Assembly: GCF_003952945.1 (NCBI RefSeq)
Contig: NZ_QXGK01000008.1
Location: 32,789 to 96,788, forward strand
Source: Bifidobacterium samirii
Lineage (GTDB): Bacteria; Actinomycetota; Actinomycetes; Actinomycetales; Bifidobacteriaceae
Direction: 5' to 3'
Length of the DNA: 64,000 nt
Shown here one piece after another: positions 1-11,797 of this stretch. A program made the translations under genes and the position numbers. The notes beneath the pieces are model-generated. The model saw only the letters and a program-made list of their open reading frames with translations, made no database searches and had not been told where the DNA came from. Within the stretch, counting starts at the first letter, position 1. The number at the start of each line of letters is the position of its first letter.

Positions 1-109
1 GCGCGGGCCTGTCGACGCGCCCGCGCGTCCGACGGACGGCTTCCAGCCAAACGCAAGGCATGGTGCTACGCTAGTCGGAGCCAACCGTTACATGAAATGA
101 GGAACACCA

Positions 110-940
110 ATGGGACTGTTTGGATTCGGCAAGAAGAAGCATCAGGACGACGCCGTCGCTGAGCCGGCCGCCGAAGAGGACAAGGCCGTCGCCGAGGACG
201 CCGCCCCCGCCGAACCGGTCTACCCGACCGAGCCGAGCGCCGTCTACGAGGGCCGCGGCGAATCGTACGGCCCGTGGGACGTGGCCGACGAGGACGTCAT
301 CGACTACGACGCGCACCTCGACCTGGGCGCCTACTATCTGCCGTTCCTGCAGGGCATCGGCCTGCGCATCAAGGCGAACCGCGCCACCAACCAGATCCTG
401 GGCGCGACCATCACCTACGGCACGTCCGGACTGGAGATCGAGGCGTTCGCCGCGCCCAAGACGATGGGCCTGTGGGACGACGTGCGCGCCGACCTGCTCG
501 AAGGCAACGCCGCCGCCACCGAACAGCCCGGCGTGTTCGGCACAGAGCTGATGCTGCCGGTCACCGTCAAGGGCGGCAAGACGCTGCGCACGCGCATCGT
601 CGGCGTCGACGGCCCGCGCTGGATGCTGCGCGGCATCTTCTCCGGCAAGGCGGCCGTGCTGCCCGACGATCCGGAGACCCTCGCCCTCAACCGTTTCTTC
701 GCCGACATCGTCGTGGACCGCGGCTCCGACCCGCTGGCCCCGCGCGACCTGATCCCGATGCACCCGCCGGTCGCCCCCGCCGCGCGCAAGGCCGCCAAGG
801 CCGCCGCCGAAGGCGCCGCGGACGGCAAGGAGCACCTCGACTCCATCCCGGACAAGCCGACCGGCCCGTTCGACTCCGACCAGCAGGTCGAGGTCAAGAC
901 CACGCTGTCGCGCGGCCCGATGTTCTCCGAAGTCCGCTGA
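110..940 (+). CDS. DUF3710 domain protein
   Basis: A 276-residue protein with a charged Ala/Glu/Asp-rich N-terminal stretch (residues 10-45) and a DUF3710 domain over about residues 45-225. No signal peptide or membrane segment is visible, so it is probably cytoplasmic. The family is widespread in actinobacteria but its biochemical role is not established. It is followed 3 bp later by a DUF3159 gene, and this pair is a recurrent actinobacterial neighbourhood, so the two are probably co-transcribed. ATG 110 has a GAGGAAC ribosome-binding site just upstream. Family assignment is from sequence recognition; function is unknown. Confidence 0.85.
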   Translation: MGLFGFGKKKHQDDAVAEPAAEEDKAVAEDAAPAEPVYPTEPSAVYEGRGESYGPWDVADEDVIDYDAHLDLGAYYLPFLQGIGLRIKANRATNQILGATITYGTSGLEIEAFAAPKTMGLWDDVRADLLEGNAAATEQPGVFGTELMLPVTVKGGKTLRTRIVGVDGPRWMLRGIFSGKAAVLPDDPETLALNRFFADIVVDRGSDPLAPRDLIPMHPPVAPAARKAAKAAAEGAADGKEHLDSIPDKPTGPFDSDQQVEVKTTLSRGPMFSEVR

Positions 941-943
941 CAC

Positions 944-1750
944 ATGGCCCCGTCCAACGACCCCAACGCGGCGAACCGCCGCACCGGCATGGCGTCGCTC
1001 GCCGACGCGGGCGACGACGCGGACTTCTCCGTCGTCGACGCGATCGGCGGGCCGCGCGGCGTCGTCGAATCGATGCTGCCGGGCGTCGTGTTCGTCGTGC
1101 TGTTCGTCGTCACGTCCGACCTCAACCTGACGGTCGGCGTGTCCGCCGTGCTGGCCGTGGCGCAGGTGATCGTACGCCTGCTCCAGCGCCAGTCGGCGAT
1201 GGGCGCGCTGAGCGGCCTGATCGCCGTGGGCATCTGCCTGATCTGGGCGTGGAAGAGCCATGAGGCGCGCAACTACTACATGTTCGGTTTCATCACCAAC
1301 GCCGTGTACTTCGTGCTGCTCACCGTCTCGCTGGCCGTGCGCGTGCCCGCGCTGGGCCTGATGGTCGAGTTCATCCGCACGATCCCCACCGAACGCTTCC
1401 GCGCATGGTTCGCCGACTGGATGGGCGACGCCGCGCTCAAGCGCGCGTACATGACCGTCACCGCACTGTGGGCCGGCGTGTTCGCCCTGCGGCTGATCGT
1501 GCAGGTGCCGCTCTACCTGACCGACCATGTGGTGCTGCTCGGCACCGCCCGCCTGCTCATGGGCATCCCGTTCTGGGCGCTGGCGATCTGGGTATCGTAT
1601 CTGATCATCGCCACGCCGCTGCACCGGCACAAGGCCGCGGCGGCGGCTGCGACTGTCGGCGCTTCGGCCGTCGCCGACGGGGCGGCGCCGCCGACGCAGC
1701 CTGAACCGGACATCAGTCATCCGATCATCGAAACAGCCAACCGACCGTAA
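944..1750 (+). CDS. DUF3159 membrane protein
   Basis: A 268-residue protein with about five to six hydrophobic segments between residues 45 and 230, so integral in the membrane; the last 35 residues are Ala/Pro-rich and hydrophilic. The pattern and the position after a DUF3710 gene fit the actinobacterial DUF3159 family, whose function is unknown. It begins 3 bp after the previous stop codon, which suggests translational coupling. The downstream gene starts 34 bp later. Confidence 0.82.
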   Translation: MAPSNDPNAANRRTGMASLADAGDDADFSVVDAIGGPRGVVESMLPGVVFVVLFVVTSDLNLTVGVSAVLAVAQVIVRLLQRQSAMGALSGLIAVGICLIWAWKSHEARNYYMFGFITNAVYFVLLTVSLAVRVPALGLMVEFIRTIPTERFRAWFADWMGDAALKRAYMTVTALWAGVFALRLIVQVPLYLTDHVVLLGTARLLMGIPFWALAIWVSYLIIATPLHRHKAAAAAATVGASAVADGAAPPTQPEPDISHPIIETANRP

Positions 1751-1784
1751 CCAACGACCGTCACCACGACCGCGAAAGGACATC

Positions 1785-3074
1785 ATGGACGCCGAGGTAC
1801 GCATCGAACGCTACGCCGACCAGGGACGCTGCGTCGGACACATCGACGGGCGCGTCGTCTTCGTGCGCTTCGCCCTGCCCGGCGAGCGCGTCGTCGTCCG
1901 GCTCGACGAGCCGCACGAGCGCGACGACCGATTCTGGACCGGCGAGGTCGTCGACGTACTCGAAGCCAGCCCCGACCGCGTCGAGCCGGCATGGCCGCTC
2001 GCCGGACCGCTCGCGATGGGCGGCGGCTGCGGCGGCGCCGACCTCGTGCACGTCTCGCTCGACGGCCAGCTGCGCTGGAAGGCCGTGACCGTGTCCGAAC
2101 AGCTCAGCCGGCTCGGCCACGTCGAGATCGCCGTGCCGGTCACGCGCATCGACGGCGACGAGGCGCTCGGCGGCTTCCACTGGCGCACCCGCATCGAGAT
2201 GATCGCCGACGACGACGGCCGCCCCTCGATGCGCCGCCGCGGTTCGCACACGCGCGTCCCGCTCGACACGATGCCCCTGGCCACCAAGACGCTGCTTGGC
2301 GTCGCCGACGCCCAGCACGTGTGGGACGGCGGCCTCGAACCCGGCTCGCAGATCCGCCTGTCGGTGCCCGAACCGCGCGACGGCGGCCTCGACGCGGGCG
2401 ACAAGGGCGATCCGGGCGACAACTACGCGGTGCTCGTCGACGGGCAGCTGCGCGCCGGCTCCGACACGCTCGTCGAACGCGTCGACGTGGACGGCACGAG
2501 ATTCGAATACACGGTCGACGCGAACGGCTTCTGGCAGATCCACCGCCAGGCGCCCGTCGCCCTCGCCAACCATGTCATCACGCTCGCCAAACGCGAACTG
2601 GACAGCAAGGCGTCCGCGGTCATCTGGGACCTGTACTCCGGATCCGGCCTGTTCACGCTGCCGCTGGCCACGCTCGCCGCGCCGCGCACGCGCATGCTCA
2701 GCGTCGAAGGCGGCCGCGGCGCCGTACGCAACGCCCAGCGCAATCTGCGCCACCTCGGATTGAGCGACGTGGACGCGCGCTGCGGCGACGTGTCCGCCAC
2801 GATCGCGCATGCGCCCGCCCACCTGGCGAACCCCGACCTGATCGTCCTCGACCCGCCGCGCGCCGGCGCCCGCGCCAAGGTGTGCCGCCAGATGGCCGCC
2901 ACCGGCGCGAAGTCGATCATCTACATCGCCTGCGATCCGACCAGCCTCGCTCGCGACACCGGCACGCTGCTCACGCTCGGCTACGAGCCGGTCGACGTGC
3001 GCGCCTTCGACATCTACCCGATGACCCACCACGTCGAGACCGTCGCCCTCTTCCGCCGCAAGGAGCAGGCGTGA
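1785..3074 (+). CDS. TrmA/RlmD-family RNA (uracil-5-)-methyltransferase
   Basis: A 429-residue S-adenosylmethionine-dependent RNA methyltransferase. The first 60 residues form a TRAM-like RNA-binding domain. The SAM-binding loop is DLYSGSGLFTLPLA near residue 285, DPPRAGA lies near residue 357, and the catalytic cysteine is C383 in YIACDP. Family members methylate C5 of uridine in tRNA (U54) or 23S rRNA; which one cannot be decided here. The N-terminal iron-sulfur cysteine set of RlmD is reduced to a single Cys in GGGCGGADL, so a cluster is unlikely. ATG 1785 follows GAAAGGA. The stop codon overlaps the GTG start of the next gene. Confidence 0.88.
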   Translation: MDAEVRIERYADQGRCVGHIDGRVVFVRFALPGERVVVRLDEPHERDDRFWTGEVVDVLEASPDRVEPAWPLAGPLAMGGGCGGADLVHVSLDGQLRWKAVTVSEQLSRLGHVEIAVPVTRIDGDEALGGFHWRTRIEMIADDDGRPSMRRRGSHTRVPLDTMPLATKTLLGVADAQHVWDGGLEPGSQIRLSVPEPRDGGLDAGDKGDPGDNYAVLVDGQLRAGSDTLVERVDVDGTRFEYTVDANGFWQIHRQAPVALANHVITLAKRELDSKASAVIWDLYSGSGLFTLPLATLAAPRTRMLSVEGGRGAVRNAQRNLRHLGLSDVDARCGDVSATIAHAPAHLANPDLIVLDPPRAGARAKVCRQMAATGAKSIIYIACDPTSLARDTGTLLTLGYEPVDVRAFDIYPMTHHVETVALFRRKEQA

Positions 3075-3649
3075 ACCGACACGCGGCATGCCGGCGCGCG
3101 ATCGCCGCGCTGGCGGCCGCCGCGACCGTGCTGACGCTCGGCGCATGCGAGCCCGCCGGCCGGGCGGTGGGGGACACGCAGGAGAACGACCCGGACGTGG
3201 CGCACGTGGGCGCGGTCACGTCCGAGATCCTCGTCGGTCTGGTCGGCATGCAGGGCGCCGACGCCGACCGGATGGCGCTCGACGCGTACGATGCGGCCGG
3301 ACTGGATGCCGTGTACGCGTCCACCGACGGTGTGGACGACCCCGGCGACGCCGCCCGACGCGGCATCGCCGACCTGGTCGAACGCCGGGCGACGATCATC
3401 GTCGTCAGCGGATTGGATGTGGCCGACGACGCCGCATCGTGGGACGACGCGCTCGGCAAGGCGCGCGCCGCCGGCATCCCCGTCGCCCTCCTCAACCCGA
3501 TCGCCCCGCCCGACGACGACACGCTGTACGCCGCCAACCTCGTCGTCAACGACCGTGCCGCGGACGCGACCCCGCTGGCCGACGCGACCCGCACCATCAT
3601 CGACGACAAGCCCCACGGGCGCGACATCATGGTCACCACCCTCGGCTGA
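3071..3649 (+). CDS. Predicted lipoprotein, periplasmic-binding-protein-like
   Basis: A 192-residue exported protein starting with GTG at 3071, overlapping the previous stop codon. It has a lipoprotein signal peptide: Arg residues, an Ala/Val-rich core, and the lipobox LGAC with Cys near residue 27. The mature part alternates beta strands and helices (for example the run ending in IIVVSGLD, then IPVALLNP), resembling one lobe of a type I substrate-binding fold. At this length it is much shorter than a full sugar-binding protein, so it may be a degenerate or single-lobe relative. No specific ligand can be inferred. Confidence 0.75.
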   Translation: MNRHAACRRAIAALAAAATVLTLGACEPAGRAVGDTQENDPDVAHVGAVTSEILVGLVGMQGADADRMALDAYDAAGLDAVYASTDGVDDPGDAARRGIADLVERRATIIVVSGLDVADDAASWDDALGKARAAGIPVALLNPIAPPDDDTLYAANLVVNDRAADATPLADATRTIIDDKPHGRDIMVTTLG

Positions 3650-3690
3650 ACCGCGGCCGGCCGTGTCCTCCCACCTCCGTCCACCCTGAA

Positions 3691-3716
3691 CGTCCCCGGA
3701 TTCATCCCCGGGGACG
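3691..3716 (+). terminator. Hairpin terminator after lipoprotein gene
   Basis: A perfect 9-bp stem (CGTCCCCGG at 3691-3699 and its complement at 3708-3716) with an 8-nt loop, lying 42 bp after the lipoprotein stop and 37 bp before the ATPase start. There is no U-tract, which is common for actinobacterial terminators, so activity is inferred. Confidence 0.5.
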
Positions 3717-3752
3717 AGCACGCCGCGCGAACGGCACGGTAGGCTGGAGGCC

Positions 3753-6275
3753 ATGAGCCTTTCCACGCCCACCACCACGGAACCCGGGCTGAGCGCCGCC
3801 GACGTCGCCGACCGCGTCGCCCGCGGACAGACCAACGCCGTCAAGTCGGCCACGTCACGCTCCCTGCTCGACATCGTGCGCGCCAACGTGTTCACCCTGT
3901 TCAACGGCATCATCCTCGCCGCGATGATCCTCGTGCTCGTCACCGGATCATGGCGCGACGCGGTGTTCGGCTTCGTCATCATCATCAACACCGGCATCGG
4001 CATCGTCACCGAACTGCGCGCCAAACGCGCCCTCGACAAACTGTCCATCCTCGTCGAAGCACCCTGCATGGTCCGCCGCGACGGCAGGGACATCGAGATC
4101 GGCCACGACGACATCGTCCTTGACGACCTGCTGTGGCTGCGCGCCGGTGAACAGGTGCCCGCCGACGTGCAGATCATTGACGATCGGGGCATCGAACTCG
4201 ACGAATCGATGCTCACCGGCGAATCACGCACCGTGCGCAAGCAGGTCGGCGACCAGGCGTACTCCGGATCCACCGTCGTCTCCGGCGGCGCCCTCGCCCG
4301 CGTCACCGCCGTCGGCGAACGCGGCTACGCGGCCCGGCTCACCGCCCAGGCCAAGGTGTACCGCAAGACCGTGTCCGACCTCAACAAGGGCATCAACACG
4401 ATCCTCAAATTCATGACCGTGCTCGTCGTGCCATTGTGCATCCCGCTCGTCATCTCCCAGATCAATGCGGTCGGCGGATGGAGCGAGGCGATCGCCGACG
4501 GATCATGGCGGCAGGCCGTCGTCTCCGCCGTCGCCGGCGTCGTCGGCATGATCCCCGAAGGACTCGTGCTGCTCACCTCGCTCAACTTCGCCATCGCCGC
4601 CATGCGGCTCGCCCGCGGCAACACGCTCGTCCAGGAACTCGAATCCGTCGAGACGCTCGCCCGCGTCGACTGCCTCAACCTCGACAAGACCGGCACCGTC
4701 ACCGACGGCGGCATCGCCTACGAGCGGCTCATCATGATCGACGGCGACACGTCGGTCGGCACGGCGGTCGACGGTACGCCGGGGGAGCGGCCCGTAACCG
4801 AACGCGAGGCCACGCAGGCCCTGTACGACCTGTCGGACGAAGCCCAGCCCAACGCCACCGGCCAAGCCGTGCTCGACGCGCTGCGCGACGCCGGCTACAC
4901 GGCCGGCGACGTCGCCGCGCGCGTCCCGTTCTCCTCCGCGCGCAAATGGAGCGCCGTCGCGACCGCCGACGCCGTCTGGTATCTCGGCGCGCCCGAAGTG
5001 CTCCTCGCCGCGTTCGACGGCGACCATACGTCCCTGCTGGACCGCGTCGGAGGCTACGCGGCCGACGGCAGCCGCGTGCTGCTCATCGCCCGCGCCGCAC
5101 GGCCGTCCGCCGACGGCACGTCCGGCACGGCCGCCGACGTCGCCGACGACCCCACGCTCGACCCGCACGCCCGGCCCGTCGCCCTCGTCCTGTGCGCCGA
5201 ACGCATCCGCCCCGACGCCGAAGCGACACTCGCCTGGTTCCGCGAGCAGGGCGTACGCTGCCGCGTCATCTCCGGCGACAACCCGCTCACCGTCGGCGCC
5301 ATCGCCGCCAAGGTGCGCCTGACCGGCGACCGCCCGCCGCGCGCGATGGACGCGCGCGACCTGCCCGCCGACATCGACGAGCTCGCCGACGTGCTCGAGG
5401 ACGTCGACGTGCTCGGCCGCGTCCTGCCCGACCAGAAGAAGGCCATCGTCGACGCGCTCCACCGCAGGGGGCACGTCGTGGCGATGACCGGCGACGGCGT
5501 CAACGACGCGCTCGCCATCAAGGAGGCCGACCTGGGCATCGCGATGGGCAACGCGGCGCCCGCCACCAAGGCCGTCGCCCAGGTCGTGCTCGTCGACTCG
5601 CGCTTCGGCCACCTGCCCGACGTGGTCGCCCGCGGCCGGCAGGTCATGGCCAACATGGAGCGCGTCGCCAGCCTGTTCCTCGTCAAGACCGTCTACTCGG
5701 CGCTCATCTCGCTGGGCGTCGTGCTCACCGCCATCCCGTTCCCGTACCTGCCGCGGCACATCACCTACGTGGGCGCGCTCACCATCGGCTGCCCCGCGTT
5801 CATCCTCGCGCTCGCGCCCAACACGCGCCGCTACCTGCCCGGATTCCTACGCCGCGTCGTACGCTTCGCCCTGCCCGGCGGCACCGCCGTGGCCTTGTCG
5901 GTGCTGCTGTCCGCATGGATCCTGCCCGGATTGATGGGATGGGACCTGGACGTCGCCGACGACCTCGCGTCGCTTCGCGCCACCTGCGCGATCATCGTGT
6001 TCGTGCTCGGCGTGTTCGTGCTCGCCCGCGTCGCCAGCCCGCTGCGCTCCTGGCGCGGCGCGCTCGTCGCCGCGTTCGCAGCGGCCGGCGTGACCGGCAT
6101 GTTCATCCCGTTCGTCGCCTCGTTCTTCGCCCTGCGGGTGCCGTCCGGACGCGTGCTGATCGCCACCTGCGTGGCGCTCGCGATCGCCGCGGCGATCTTC
6201 GCGCTCTGCCATGTCGCGGCGGCGGTCGCGGCGTGGATTATCTCACATAGCAACCCGACACGCCAGAATATGTGA
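3753..6275 (+). CDS. P-type cation-transporting ATPase, CtpE-like
   Basis: An 840-residue P-type ATPase that pumps a cation across the membrane using an aspartyl-phosphate intermediate. Visible motifs in order: LTGES (actuator) near residue 154, PEGL in the fourth membrane helix near 268, DKTGT with the phosphorylated Asp near 311, and MTGDGVND (hinge) near 580. Membrane pairs lie near residues 45-85, 215-290 and a C-terminal block at 640-835. There is no N-terminal metal-binding domain with CxxC. PEGL and overall layout resemble mycobacterial CtpE, reported as a calcium transporter, but the ion is not proven here. ATG 3753 follows GGAGG. Confidence 0.88.
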   Translation: MSLSTPTTTEPGLSAADVADRVARGQTNAVKSATSRSLLDIVRANVFTLFNGIILAAMILVLVTGSWRDAVFGFVIIINTGIGIVTELRAKRALDKLSILVEAPCMVRRDGRDIEIGHDDIVLDDLLWLRAGEQVPADVQIIDDRGIELDESMLTGESRTVRKQVGDQAYSGSTVVSGGALARVTAVGERGYAARLTAQAKVYRKTVSDLNKGINTILKFMTVLVVPLCIPLVISQINAVGGWSEAIADGSWRQAVVSAVAGVVGMIPEGLVLLTSLNFAIAAMRLARGNTLVQELESVETLARVDCLNLDKTGTVTDGGIAYERLIMIDGDTSVGTAVDGTPGERPVTEREATQALYDLSDEAQPNATGQAVLDALRDAGYTAGDVAARVPFSSARKWSAVATADAVWYLGAPEVLLAAFDGDHTSLLDRVGGYAADGSRVLLIARAARPSADGTSGTAADVADDPTLDPHARPVALVLCAERIRPDAEATLAWFREQGVRCRVISGDNPLTVGAIAAKVRLTGDRPPRAMDARDLPADIDELADVLEDVDVLGRVLPDQKKAIVDALHRRGHVVAMTGDGVNDALAIKEADLGIAMGNAAPATKAVAQVVLVDSRFGHLPDVVARGRQVMANMERVASLFLVKTVYSALISLGVVLTAIPFPYLPRHITYVGALTIGCPAFILALAPNTRRYLPGFLRRVVRFALPGGTAVALSVLLSAWILPGLMGWDLDVADDLASLRATCAIIVFVLGVFVLARVASPLRSWRGALVAAFAAAGVTGMFIPFVASFFALRVPSGRVLIATCVALAIAAAIFALCHVAAAVAAWIISHSNPTRQNM

Positions 6276-6378
6276 GACATGCCGGTAACGTGGGCGGCGG
6301 ATAATCGTCGGCGGAGACCACCGCCGGCGGCGACCGTCACGGCGATCCGCCGCCCCGTTCCCGATTCCGGAGGTACGC

Positions 6379-9081
<2,703 letters not shown>

Positions 9082-9090
9082 CCGGACTGT

Positions 9091-9145
9091 GGCGTGTCGT
9101 GGGTGTGGCGCGGCCGGATGGGCCGCGCCACACCCACGACACGCC
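9091..9145. terminator. 25-bp perfect hairpin after acnA
   Basis: Bases 9091-9115 and 9121-9145 are perfect inverted repeats of 25 bp around a 5-nt loop (GGATG), starting 9 bp after the acnA stop codon. Stem length and position indicate a transcription terminator. The last nine bases of its right arm are also the first bases of the dispersed palindromic repeat that follows. Confidence 0.7.
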
Positions 9146-9236
9146 CGGACTGGTCATACATGACGGCGGTTGCGTCGCCGAATCGGCCCGATTCCCGACG
9201 CAACCGCCGTTTCGCATACCCGACCCGGGCATGTCG
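9137..9236. repeat. Dispersed ~100-bp palindromic repeat, copy 1
   Basis: An imperfect palindrome sharing the consensus of four other copies: it opens with CGACACGCCCGGACTGGTCA, continues to GGCGGTTGCGTCG, and the right half mirrors it (CGACGCAACCGCCG ... GGGCATGTCG). The outer third of the right arm has diverged while the inner GGCGGTTGCGTCG part pairs perfectly. It lies between acnA and the nicotinamidase-like gene. No open reading frame of its own. Confidence 0.85.
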
Positions 9237-9308
9237 CCCCCCGACGCGCCACGCACGGAGCGCGGCCCGCATCCTCCCTACAGGTCACCCAACGAAAGGA
9301 ATCCGATC

Positions 9309-9932
9309 ATGACCAAGGCGCTCATCATCGTCGACGTCCAACCCACGTTCTGCGAGGGAGGCGAACTCGGCGTCGACGGCGGCAACGCGGTCGCCGAACG
9401 GATCGCCGCCTACGTCGACGCGCACCGCGACGACTACGCATACCTCGCCACCACGCAGGACTGGCACATCGAACCCGGCAGCCACTGGTCCGACGAGCCC
9501 GACTACGTCGACACCTGGCCCCGGCACGGCGCCGCCGGCACACCCAACGCCGACCTGCACCCCGCCGTGCGCGCGCTCGACATCCCCCACCATTTCAAGA
9601 AGGGCCAGTACTCCGCCGCCTACTCCGGCTTCGAAGGCATCGAGGACGACACGGACCGCGTCCAGAGCCGCGAGGAATTCGCCGCCTTGCGCGACCACGG
9701 CGCCACGCTCGCCCAGGCGCTCGCCGACGCCGGCGTGATCGACGTGGACGTGGTCGGCATCGCCGAATCCCACTGCGTCAAGGAGACCGCGCTCGACGCC
9801 CTGCATCTGGGCTACCGGGTCACCGTATTCGAGGACCTCACCGTCCCCGTCAGCGAGGAGCTCGGCGTCGCCGCCCGCAAGGAGATGGCCGCCGCCGGCA
9901 TCCGCCTCGCCGACTCGGAGCCGGCGGCATGA
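9309..9932 (+). CDS. Nicotinamidase/isochorismatase-family cysteine hydrolase
   Basis: A 207-residue cysteine hydrolase. The catalytic triad is visible as D9 (IIVDVQPTF), a lysine of HHFKKGQ (K97 or K98) and C156 (ESHCVKETA). D51, H53 and H59 in TTQDWHIEPGSHW match the metal ligands of PncA-type nicotinamidases, so deamidation of nicotinamide to nicotinic acid for NAD salvage is the best guess; related amidases cannot be excluded. The start is ATG 9309 with GAAAGGA upstream; an upstream extension is open but lies in the palindromic repeat. The stop overlaps the next start by ATGA. Confidence 0.85.
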   Translation: MTKALIIVDVQPTFCEGGELGVDGGNAVAERIAAYVDAHRDDYAYLATTQDWHIEPGSHWSDEPDYVDTWPRHGAAGTPNADLHPAVRALDIPHHFKKGQYSAAYSGFEGIEDDTDRVQSREEFAALRDHGATLAQALADAGVIDVDVVGIAESHCVKETALDALHLGYRVTVFEDLTVPVSEELGVAARKEMAAAGIRLADSEPAA

Positions 9933-10417
9933 CGGTGCATATCGAGCCGCTGGCTCCCGACTGGTATGAACAGAAGGCCGCCGTCCAGTCGCGCACCTGG
10001 CGGGAACTCAACGAGGGAAACATCCCGCAGGAGATCGTCGACGCGATCACGCCGGAGTTCGCACTGGACCTGACCCGACGCCACGCCGACGACCCGTCGC
10101 AGCCGACGCTGGTGGCCGTGGACGGCGGCCGGGTTGTGGGATTCGTCGAACTGCTCGCCACGCCTCGCGAACCGATGGACCGTCCCGGAGCCGCCGAACT
10201 GGCGTCCCTGTACGTGCTGGCCTCTCACCATGGTCGCGGCATCGGACGGATGCTCGTCGAAGCCGGCTCCAAGGCGGTCGGCAATGAGCGGCTGGCCCTG
10301 TGGGTCGCCGGATTCAACGAGCACGCGCAGGGTTTCTACCGTCGTATGGGCTTCCGGTTCACCGGCCTCACCCAGGATGAGGACTTCGGGCGCTCGCTGG
10401 AGATGATCAACTACTGA
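9929..10417 (+). CDS. GNAT-family N-acetyltransferase
   Basis: A 162-residue acetyltransferase of the GNAT fold that would transfer an acetyl group from acetyl-CoA to an unknown amine. The acetyl-CoA loop is HHGRGIGRML near residue 98-107 after strand AELASLYVL, and the C-terminal NEHAQGFYRRMGF is the usual beta6/alpha4 signature. ATG 9929 overlaps the stop codon of the nicotinamidase-like gene (ATGA), so the two are translationally coupled. The substrate cannot be deduced. Confidence 0.88.
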   Translation: MTVHIEPLAPDWYEQKAAVQSRTWRELNEGNIPQEIVDAITPEFALDLTRRHADDPSQPTLVAVDGGRVVGFVELLATPREPMDRPGAAELASLYVLASHHGRGIGRMLVEAGSKAVGNERLALWVAGFNEHAQGFYRRMGFRFTGLTQDEDFGRSLEMINY

Positions 10418-10445
10418 TTTGCCTGAATCCTCCATTCCCGAATCG

Positions 10446-10545
10446 CGACACGCCCGGACTGGTCATACAGAACGGCGGTTATGCCAAGAATCAGGCACGT
10501 TTGAGGACATAACCGCCGTTCTGTATGACCAGTCCGGGCGTGTCG
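10446..10545. repeat. Dispersed palindromic repeat, copy 2 (perfect 38-bp arms)
   Basis: The cleanest copy. Bases 10446-10483 and 10508-10545 are a perfect 38-bp inverted repeat around a 24-nt loop. The arms begin CGACACGCCCGGACTGGTCA and end GGCGGTTATG. It sits between two convergent genes; the stop codon of the minus-strand gene starts at 10546, directly abutting the repeat. Confidence 0.95.
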
Positions 10546-11526
10546 TCAGTGTGGTCGGCTGCGTCTGCCATCGCCCAGCACCCACAGGTCCCGCACCGGA
10601 CTCATGACATCGACTGCACCGGCCGCAGTCAGCGCGTCCCTGACGTTTCCGTAGAAGACGTTGCGTCTGGTCTCGTCGAACAGCGTCTCCGACCAAGCCT
10701 GGAACACCGACCATCCCGACGCGTTCAGGCCGTTCAGACGTTCCGTATCCTGCCGGTACTGGTCCAGATGATGCCGGCCGTGGAATTCCATGCCGATCTG
10801 ATAGTCGGGGTAGGCCATGTCGAGGAACATCCTGCCGCCGTCCGCGGTCTCCACCGCATGATTGACGGTCGGCTCGGGCAGTCCGTATTGCAGCGCCCCC
10901 AGCCGTAGTCGGGATTCGAACGGCGAATCGGTCCCCGGGCGTGACAGATTGACCGCCCGGCGGGCGACCTGACCATTACGCAATCGAGGGCATGCCGCGA
11001 CGAAATCATGCAGATCGTCCCATGATGCGCGCGCCAGCATCCGGTCGCGGCAGGTGAGCCGGTCGGCCAGCATGATCAGCGAATCGTAAGGACAGTACTG
11101 TGCCAGTTGGGCGAACGTGGCAGCCGGAATCGTACAGAGGAACCCATACACCCGCGTGAGCATGCCGGTCGTCAGCCGACTCCAGGTATGGACGTCCACG
11201 CCGGCCGGGTATCGGCGTGACCTGGCGTCGCGATGACGGACGACATGCACATCGACATCGAGCAGGCATCCCTCGGGAGGCCCGATGCCGAACAATCCCA
11301 AGGCGGTCATCAGACCGAAGACCGGTTCACAGCCCATCACGGACCTGATCTGACGGCAGCGTTCGACGGTGCTCCACTGGATGTCCCATGCCTCATGCCG
11401 CATGATCTGCCGCGGCTCCGGCTCCCTTCGCATTTCGTACATGTCGGGAACGATAGCCGTTCCGGCGGTTTCACCGACGGGTTTTCGAGTCATGTGGTCG
11501 AAAGCTCCGGCCTCGGCGTGTCGCAT
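10546..11526 (-). CDS. DUF559/Vsr-like endonuclease-fold protein
   Basis: A protein of about 326 residues if ATG 11526 is used; ATG 11493 and 11442 are also possible, and no start has a well-spaced ribosome-binding site (an AGGAGG lies about 28 nt upstream of 11526). The C-terminal 130 residues carry the DUF559/Vsr-type restriction-nuclease-like pattern: FESRLRLGALQYGLPEP, then FLDMAYPDYQIGMEFHGRHH, then DTERLNGLNASGWSVFQ. The N-terminal part resembles nothing I can name. The family is common in actinobacteria and of unknown biological role; a DNA-related function is inference. Palindromic repeats flank it on both sides. Confidence 0.7.
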   Translation of the reverse strand: MRHAEAGAFDHMTRKPVGETAGTAIVPDMYEMRREPEPRQIMRHEAWDIQWSTVERCRQIRSVMGCEPVFGLMTALGLFGIGPPEGCLLDVDVHVVRHRDARSRRYPAGVDVHTWSRLTTGMLTRVYGFLCTIPAATFAQLAQYCPYDSLIMLADRLTCRDRMLARASWDDLHDFVAACPRLRNGQVARRAVNLSRPGTDSPFESRLRLGALQYGLPEPTVNHAVETADGGRMFLDMAYPDYQIGMEFHGRHHLDQYRQDTERLNGLNASGWSVFQAWSETLFDETRRNVFYGNVRDALTAAGAVDVMSPVRDLWVLGDGRRSRPH

Positions 11527-11563
11527 ATGACCTTGGTGGTTGAAACGTCCCTCACCCTCCTGT

Positions 11564-11667
11564 CGCAACACTCCCGGACTGGTCGTACAGAACGTCGATT
11601 GTTCCCCGAAATGCACCTGATTCTGGGTATAACCGCCGTTCTGTATGACCACTCCGGGCGTGTTGCG
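11564..11667. repeat. Dispersed palindromic repeat, copy 3 (degenerate)
   Basis: A 104-bp copy with terminal CGCAACAC in place of CGACACG. The right half keeps the consensus TAACCGCCGTTCTGTATGACC and CCGGGCGTGTTG, whereas the left half has uncompensated changes (GTCGATTG in place of GCGGTTAT). It lies in the intergenic region between two divergent genes, so terminator function alone does not explain its placement. Confidence 0.8.
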
Positions 11668-11797
11668 AAGCGTCAGGCTGCCGGACGACGCCCGGCGCGC
11701 CCACCGGCGGCGGTGGGCTAGAGTGGGCGGTACGGCCCGCGCCCGACGATGAGCTACGGACCGCACCCATGCACCCGAACAAAGGAGTCAACAGGAC

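Noticed and set aside
1991-3649. Long frame spanning the methyltransferase gene
   Set aside because: Only its last 192 codons, from GTG 3071, are a real lipoprotein gene; the rest is Arg/Pro-rich frame shadow.
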